Origin: Siccirubricoccus deserti
GTDB taxonomy: Bacteria; Pseudomonadota; Alphaproteobacteria; Acetobacterales; Acetobacteraceae
Reading direction: 5' to 3'
Assembly: GCF_014283215.1 (NCBI RefSeq)
Contig: NZ_JACOMF010000005.1
Location: 62,001-126,000 of the forward strand
Length of the DNA: 64,000 nucleotides
Shown piece after piece: positions 60,132 to 64,000 of this stretch (its first letter is position 1; each line of letters starts with the position of its first letter). The notes below the pieces were generated by a model, which was not told the origin of the DNA, ran no database searches, and saw only the letters and a program-made list of their open reading frames with translations. Position numbers and translations under genes: made by a program.

Positions 60132-61172
60132 CTATCGCTCGCAGCGGATGAACAGCGTGCTGCGGTGGGCGACCTCGCCGATGTCGGCGGTGCTGCGGTC
60201 CGGATCCTGGCTGGGGGCGATCCGCGGCTGCAGCCCGGCGCGGCGGACGAACTCCAGCGCTGCCGCGCCCTTCACCGCGAAATTGACGTTCTGCGCGATG
60301 TCGCCGGTGACCCGCGCCAGCCGCTGCGCATTCAGCTTGGAGACGACGACGCCAACCACATTGCCCTGGCGGTCCAGCAGCGGCCCGCCGGAATTGCCCG
60401 GCTGCACCGCGGCGCTGATCTGGAATTGCGCCTGGTTGTCGGCCAGCCCGGCCAGGCCGCTGATGACTCCCTCGGTCAGCTTGGGGTCGGAGGAGAGGAC
60501 CCCAGCCAGCGGGAAGCCATAGGTCACCACGCTCTCGCCACGGCGGACCTCCGGCGTGCTGCGGAAGGCCAGCGCCGGGCCGGGCAGCCCGGGCACCGCC
60601 AGCAGCGCCAGATCGAGCTGCGCATCCACCCGCGCCGGCGGCACCGCCCCCAGCCAGCGGCCGTCCGGCGCGCGCATGACGATGCGGTCGCAGCCACCGA
60701 CCACATGCTGGTTGGTCAGCACGCGATCCGCCGCCACCAGGAAGCCGGTGCCGGTCGAGACGTTGCGGGCGCCGGTGTTCGGCCGCTGCTGCGGCACCGC
60801 GGGGGCGGGCGGCACCGGCGCGGCGCCCAGGGCCGGGCGGGGCAGCGCCGCCTGGTCCAGCACCAATTCCCGCGCCACGCAGATGTCCTGGTCGCGCAGC
60901 ACGGATTCGCGCCCATCGGCCAGCACCAGCCGCAGGTCGAAGCGGCAGCCGGCCGCTTCGTTCGGGTTGACGCGGAAGCCCGCGCCTGGGCGCAGCGGCC
61001 GGTCGGGGGAGAGCAGGTTATTTCCCCATAACCCCTCCGCGCCGCGCGGCGTGCGCACCGCATAAAGCGCCGTCGCATCGGCGCCGGTGCGGTTGGTGAC
61101 GCGGAAGGGCTGCGGTTCGGCCGCGGCCGGGGCGGCGATCAGCAGCAGCAGGGCGAGGGGAAGGTACTTCAT
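60132..61172 (-). CDS. Exported trypsin-like serine protease, paralogue of 1948-2823
   Basis: 346 residues with a signal peptide (KYLPLALLLLIAAPAAAEP). A domain of about 110 residues with two Cys (AAGCRFDLRL and DICVAREL) precedes the protease domain. The triad is His in TNQHVVGGC, Asp in AQLDLALLAV and Ser in QPGNSGGPLLD. No PDZ domain follows. The last 190 residues are close to the protease at 1948-2823, while the N-terminal domain is absent there. So the two share a catalytic module and differ in targeting or recognition. Substrate unknown. Confidence 0.87.
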   Translation of the reverse strand: MKYLPLALLLLIAAPAAAEPQPFRVTNRTGADATALYAVRTPRGAEGLWGNNLLSPDRPLRPGAGFRVNPNEAAGCRFDLRLVLADGRESVLRDQDICVARELVLDQAALPRPALGAAPVPPAPAVPQQRPNTGARNVSTGTGFLVAADRVLTNQHVVGGCDRIVMRAPDGRWLGAVPPARVDAQLDLALLAVPGLPGPALAFRSTPEVRRGESVVTYGFPLAGVLSSDPKLTEGVISGLAGLADNQAQFQISAAVQPGNSGGPLLDRQGNVVGVVVSKLNAQRLARVTGDIAQNVNFAVKGAAALEFVRRAGLQPRIAPSQDPDRSTADIGEVAHRSTLFIRCER

Positions 61173-61296
61173 GCCGGCGAGATGTCGACCAATCCCGCTG
61201 GCGTTTCAATCACCCCCAGTGACCCTGAACCTCGGCACCTTCAGAGGCCCTCATGCCAGCGAACCGGCCGATGACCGTTTCGTCGTGCCGCACAGG

Positions 61297-62274
61297 CTAC
61301 CCCGCCCGCGCCCCGATCCGCCGCACCACCGCGCCATACATTTCACGCTCCCGGTGGATGCGGCTGGCGAAGGCCTCGCCGGCCTCGAACCGTGGCATCA
61401 GCCCCATCGGCGCCATCGCCCGCGCCGCCTCTGGCGCCGCCAGGGCGGTCTGCAGCGCCCCGGTCAGCCGGTCGACGACCGGCCGCGCGATGCCGGCGGG
61501 GGCGGCGATGCCGAACCAGGGCATTGCCTCGGCCTTTGCCAGCCCGGCCTCCCGCAGGGTCGGCACATCCGGCAGCTGCGGGTTGCGGGTCTCGCCGATG
61601 GTGGCAATGCCGGTCAGCCTGCCCTCGACGATTGCCGGGATCGCCACCGGGTCGAACAGGAGCTGGATCCGCCCCGCCAGCAGGTCGGTCAGCGAGGGTG
61701 CCGAGCCGCGATAGGGCACGTGCTCCAGCCGGATGCCGGCGGCCTCGGCGAACATCTCGCCGGAGAGCTGGGTGATGGTGCCATTGCCGGCCGAGCCGAA
61801 GCGCAGCTCGCCAGGGTGGGCCTTGGCATGCGCCACCAGCCCGGCGACGTCGCGGAAGGGCAGCGACGGGTGGGCGACGACGATGCCGTAGGCGACCGCG
61901 CTCATCGAAATGGGGGTGAAGGCGGTAGCCGGGTCGTAGGACAGGGACATGATGTGCGGGCTGATGGTCAGCACCGCGGTCGGGAAGGCCAGCAGGGTCA
62001 AGCCGTCCGGCCGGGCTCGGGCGACCACCTCGGCGCCGATGCTGCCGCCGGCGCCGGCGCGGTTCTCGATCACCACCGTCTGGCCGAGCAGCTCGCTCAG
62101 CCGCGGTACCAGCGGGCGGATCGCGAGGTCGGAGGTGCCGCCCGGCGGGTAGGGCACGACCATCGTCAGCGGCCGGCCCTGGTCCTGCTGCGCGCGGGCA
62201 AGGCGTGGGGCGGCGAGCGCCGGCACGGCCGCCAGGGCCAGCAGCCCGCGGCGCCCGGGGTATTGGTGGGCCAT
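61297..62274 (-). CDS. Tripartite tricarboxylate transporter substrate-binding protein (Bug family)
   Basis: 325 residues. The leader GRRGLLALAAVPALAAPRLA is followed by the Bug pattern: RPLTMVVPYPPGGTSDLAIR, VVIENRAGAGGSIGAEVVAR, FGSAGNGTITQLSGEMF and LPDVPTLREAGLAKAEAMPW. It is a periplasmic solute-binding protein for a TctAB-type carrier; the ligand is unknown and no carrier gene is near. An R2 repeat lies 40 bp upstream of its start, as for exbB. It stands alone. Confidence 0.92.
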   Translation of the reverse strand: MAHQYPGRRGLLALAAVPALAAPRLARAQQDQGRPLTMVVPYPPGGTSDLAIRPLVPRLSELLGQTVVIENRAGAGGSIGAEVVARARPDGLTLLAFPTAVLTISPHIMSLSYDPATAFTPISMSAVAYGIVVAHPSLPFRDVAGLVAHAKAHPGELRFGSAGNGTITQLSGEMFAEAAGIRLEHVPYRGSAPSLTDLLAGRIQLLFDPVAIPAIVEGRLTGIATIGETRNPQLPDVPTLREAGLAKAEAMPWFGIAAPAGIARPVVDRLTGALQTALAAPEAARAMAPMGLMPRFEAGEAFASRIHREREMYGAVVRRIGARAG

Positions 62275-62313
62275 GGAGTCCTCCCTGTGTTCTTGCTTAT
62301 GGCGTGGAGTTTA

Positions 62314-62382
62314 GAGCGGTTCCGTTCGCCTTGGCTCACGGAACTGCTCCAGTCGTCTTGTTTGGACGAGCAAATTACTCCG
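62314..62382. repeat. Dispersed repeat R2, copy 2
   Basis: Matches 23265-23336 (shared CGCCTTGGCTCACG and CGAGCAAATT). The central palindrome has decayed to GAGCAAATTACTC. As with copy 1 it is upstream of a minus-strand gene start. Confidence 0.6.
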
Positions 62383-62462
62383 ATCCGGTAATTCAGCCAG
62401 CTCGGAGTCTGCCCTGGCAGACTGCGGAGAAGCGCGGACAACGCTCGTGCCCGCCGCCTCCT

Positions 62463-62548
62463 CGTCGGGGCCGGGCTTGACCCGGTCATCCGTTAGTAAG
62501 CGGCTTCTGCCGAACATATGGATGCGCCGGTCAAGCCCGCGCATGGCG
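62463..62548. repeat. Two-hairpin intergenic repeat, copy 7
   Basis: GGGGCCGGGCTTGACCCGGTC at one end and GATGCGCCGGTCAAGCCCGC followed by GCATGG at the other. It lies between tandem minus-strand genes. Confidence 0.7.
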
Positions 62549-62639
62549 GAAATGGGCGCGCATCGCCATTCTTCCGCAGCCTGCCAGCGCGAACGGACGT
62601 CCCGGCGGCACAGCCATTCTGCAGGCGAGGGAGGTCGGT

Positions 62640-63071
62640 TCACGCGGCGATCCCGAGCAATTCGCGCAGCGCCGGCGCGGGCTGCGCCAGCTCGGCGATG
62701 GTGGTCGCGTCCAGCACCGCGAGGAAGGCCTCGCGCGCCTGGTGCAGCGTCTGCTTGAGCCGGCAGGCCGGCAGGATGGCACAGTCGGCGCCGGCGAAGC
62801 AGGGGACCAGAGCCATGTCCGGCTCGACCCGCCGCACCACCTCGCCGGCGGTGATCTCCGCCGCCGGCCGTCCCAGGCTCAGCCCGCCGCCGCGGCCGCG
62901 CAGGGTGGTCACGTAGCCGGCCTGCCCGAGGAGATGCGCCACCTTCATCAGATGGTTCTCCGAGATGCGGTAGGCCGCAGCCACCTCGGCGATGGTGGCG
63001 CGACCGTCCGGCCGCAGCGCGAGGTGGATCAGCATGCGGAGGGAGAAGTCGGTCAGGGCGGTGAGGCGCAT
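62640..63071 (-). CDS. nsrR: NsrR-type Rrf2 regulator, nitric-oxide sensing
   Basis: 143 residues. The Rrf2 winged helix (LTALTDFSLRMLIHLALRPD, ISENHLMKVAHLLGQAGYV, TLRGRGGGLSLGRPA) is followed by the cluster cysteines Cys91, Cys97 and Cys103. Asp8 is present at the position used as a fourth ligand in NsrR. The spacing matches NsrR, not IscR. It holds a NO-sensitive iron-sulfur cluster and represses NO-defence genes until NO destroys the cluster. The ATG at 63071 fits the family start; 63086 is less likely. It is divergent from a small membrane protein and a globin, with matching operators between them. Confidence 0.92.
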   Translation of the reverse strand: MRLTALTDFSLRMLIHLALRPDGRATIAEVAAAYRISENHLMKVAHLLGQAGYVTTLRGRGGGLSLGRPAAEITAGEVVRRVEPDMALVPCFAGADCAILPACRLKQTLHQAREAFLAVLDATTIAELAQPAPALRELLGIAA

Positions 63072-63077
63072 GGCCAA

Positions 63078-63096
63078 AAGATGCATGGTAAATCTT
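63078..63096. promoter_or_regulatory. Possible second, shorter NsrR-like site at the nsrR start
   Basis: AAGATGCATGGTAAATCTT, with an AAGATGCAT half-site like NsrR boxes but a shortened spacing. It lies just upstream of the nsrR start codon, so it could serve autoregulation. Confidence 0.35.
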
Positions 63097-63121
63097 GCTT
63101 TACAAGCCTCGGCCTTATAAG
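63095..63121 (+). promoter_or_regulatory. Probable promoter of the small protein/haemoglobin operon
   Basis: TTGCTT at 63095-63100 and TATAAG at 63116-63121, 15 bases apart, on the plus strand. The -10 hexamer overlaps the NsrR box, so bound repressor would block RNA polymerase. Spacing is short, hence moderate confidence. Confidence 0.4.
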
Positions 63122-63141
63122 ATGTATGATGTTTACATCTT
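63119..63141. promoter_or_regulatory. NsrR operator
   Basis: A 23-bp palindrome with perfect arms AAGATGTA and TACATCTT around a seven-base centre, closely fitting the known NsrR consensus (AAGATG-N11-CATCTT). It sits between nsrR and the divergent globin operon, ending 11 bases before the first plus-strand start codon. Confidence 0.8.
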
Positions 63142-63152
63142 AACGGGCGCCC

Positions 63153-63305
63153 GTGAGTCCGCTCCAGCTGTTCCTCCTGCCCGGCAACCTGCTCAGCGAT
63201 GCGCTGCACATCGCCGATCCCGACAGCCGCACCATGTTGCGCATCCTGGTGAACATGCTGGTGTGGAACCTGGTGGCGGTGCTCGCCGTGCTGCCCTTCA
63301 TCTGA
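63153..63305 (+). CDS. 50-residue single-span membrane protein under NsrR control
   Basis: Starts at GTG 63153 (VSPLQLFLLPGNLLSDALHI) and ends with a hydrophobic segment of about 20 residues (LVNMLVWNLVAVLAVLPF). The middle is polar (ADPDSRTMLRI). It is too short for usual gene callers. It is likely real because it fills the space between an NsrR operator and the haemoglobin gene, ends 19 bases before that gene, and its codon use fits the genome. No strong ribosome-binding site is seen; translation may be from a short leader. Family not recognised; it may be an NO-linked membrane partner. Confidence 0.6.
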   Translation: MSPLQLFLLPGNLLSDALHIADPDSRTMLRILVNMLVWNLVAVLAVLPFI

Positions 63306-63324
63306 CGCGCCAAGGCCCGAGTTC

Positions 63325-63720
63325 ATGACCGACATCACCGAAGCGGAGATCGCCCTGCTGGTGGAGCGCTTCTACGGCCGCGTCCGCGCCCACCCGTCGC
63401 TCGGCCCGGTCTTCCACGCCGCCATCGGCGAGTCGGAAGCCGCCTGGGACCGGCACCTCGCCAGGCTGCGGCAATTCTGGTCGTCGGTGATGCTGCGCAG
63501 CGGCGCCTATCACGGCGACCCCTACAGCGTGCACCTGCGGCTGCCCGGGCTGACGCCGGCGCTCTTCGCCGATTGGCTCGCGCTGTTCGACACGACCTGC
63601 ACCGAGCTCTTCCCGGAACCGCTCGCAGCGGCATTCCAGGAACGTGCGCAGCGCATCGCCCGCAGCCTGCAAATGGGGCTGTTCGATCGCCTGCCCCCGG
63701 TACGGACTGCGGCCGGCTGA
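63325..63720 (+). CDS. Group III truncated haemoglobin
   Basis: 131 residues. LLVERFYGRVRAHPSLGPVF starts the globin fold. RHLARLRQFWSSVMLRSGAY and the following HGDPYSVHLRL are the group III pattern, with the haem-binding His in this region. Such globins bind O2, CO and NO and are thought to detoxify NO or related species. It follows the 50-residue membrane protein by 19 bases and is divergent from nsrR across a clear NsrR operator, so NO control is well supported by context. Confidence 0.9.
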   Translation: MTDITEAEIALLVERFYGRVRAHPSLGPVFHAAIGESEAAWDRHLARLRQFWSSVMLRSGAYHGDPYSVHLRLPGLTPALFADWLALFDTTCTELFPEPLAAAFQERAQRIARSLQMGLFDRLPPVRTAAG

Positions 63721-64000
63721 TGCGGCCATGCGGCGGGCAGCATGGCGGCAGGGCCCGATAACCCGGCGACAGGACAGCGCTGCAGCGCACCGCGTCGCGC
63801 CATGGCACGATGCCGTGACTTGCCGAAGCCTGCCAAGGATGCGATCCCTACGGTACGATGTTGATCCTTGTGACATTCCACCGTCGCCTCGCTCACGCGG
63901 GCAGTCTGATCACGGGCGTCTAGCCCCGGGTCGGGGTGGTGCGCGTCCGGCGCCTGCCTGAACCCGGGGGATACTCCATCGGAGAATCCTGTTCCGTCGT
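63721..64000. other. 280 bp at the window end without a gene
   Basis: No ORF with protein-like composition, no tRNA and no clear terminator or operator was seen. It may hold the promoter of a gene beyond the window. Confidence 0.4.

Larger units (their letters stand above)
62275..62639. other. 365-bp intergenic region rich in dispersed repeats
   Basis: Contains an R2 copy (62314-62382) and a two-hairpin copy (62463-62548) between the minus-strand Bug gene and nsrR. No ORF or RNA gene is convincing here. Confidence 0.5.

Noticed and set aside
6101-62548. Could the hairpin repeats be a CRISPR array?
   Set aside because: Copies are thousands of bases apart, not in a regular array, and their halves are palindromic with variable spacers.

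Overview
The window is GC-rich, alphaproteobacterial chromosomal DNA, most likely from the Acetobacteraceae (Roseomonas-like). The reasons are family content and base composition: HWE-type sensor kinases, two Bug-type tripartite-tricarboxylate-transporter binding proteins, an RHH_4 protein behind fumC, an Anbu-type proteasome homologue, and an NsrR/group III truncated-haemoglobin locus. The species call is inference. No rRNA, tRNA, insertion sequence, integrase, phage module or CRISPR array was found. A few intergenic patches (about 15290-15490, 20810-21050, 24720-24830, 63070-63145) are strikingly AT-rich against this background.

Layout. 1-6.1 kb: end of a glycosyltransferase, an orphan response regulator, a secreted trypsin-like protease, a four-domain rhodanese protein, comF, a glutaredoxin and a DUF1178 protein. 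6.2-15.3 kb: O-antigen ligase and class III aminotransferase, divergent from a biotin/methionine-sulfoxide reductase-like molybdoenzyme coupled to a PhoX-like protein; then a CinA-family amidase and a GT39-like membrane glycosyltransferase. 15.5-20.5 kb: a three-gene, start/stop-overlapping signalling operon (HWE kinase, receiver-PAS, hybrid kinase) whose last gene is frameshifted beside its phospho-accepting Asp. 21-24.7 kb: exbB-exbD-tonB and an unrecognised proline-rich membrane protein. 24.8-31.4 kb: a minus-strand run with a racemase-like protein, a di-iron hydroxylase, a GntR regulator, a DUF6166 protein, a zinc alcohol dehydrogenase and an ADP-forming acyl-CoA synthetase. 31.5-44.3 kb: alpha/beta hydrolase, SsuD-like monooxygenase, an Anbu/alpha-E/ATP-grasp operon, a TPP enzyme with a PPOX flavoprotein, a decayed carboxymuconolactone-decarboxylase gene, fumC with an RHH gene, maleylacetoacetate isomerase and acyl-CoA dehydrogenase. 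44.7-53 kb: a fused indolepyruvate:ferredoxin oxidoreductase divergent from an Lrp regulator, two probable surface/secreted proteins, and pdxA-pdxJ. 53.1-60 kb: a plus-strand block resembling an aromatic or N-heteroaromatic catabolic cluster (IorAB-like hydroxylase, a frameshifted 4,5-dihydroxyphthalate-decarboxylase-like gene, FAD monooxygenase, Bug protein, 6-oxocamphor-hydrolase-like crotonase). 60-64 kb: a paralogue of the first protease, a second Bug protein, and a nitric-oxide-response locus.

Three points stand out. An about 80-bp two-hairpin repeat occurs in at least seven intergenic places, always between convergent or tandem genes. Four long or perfect inverted-repeat structures lie outside coding sequence. 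Three genes carry frameshifts: either true decay or local sequence error. The best candidates for something under-described are the 53-60 kb catabolic block, the transglutaminase-less Anbu operon, and the NsrR-controlled 50-residue membrane protein with truncated haemoglobin.
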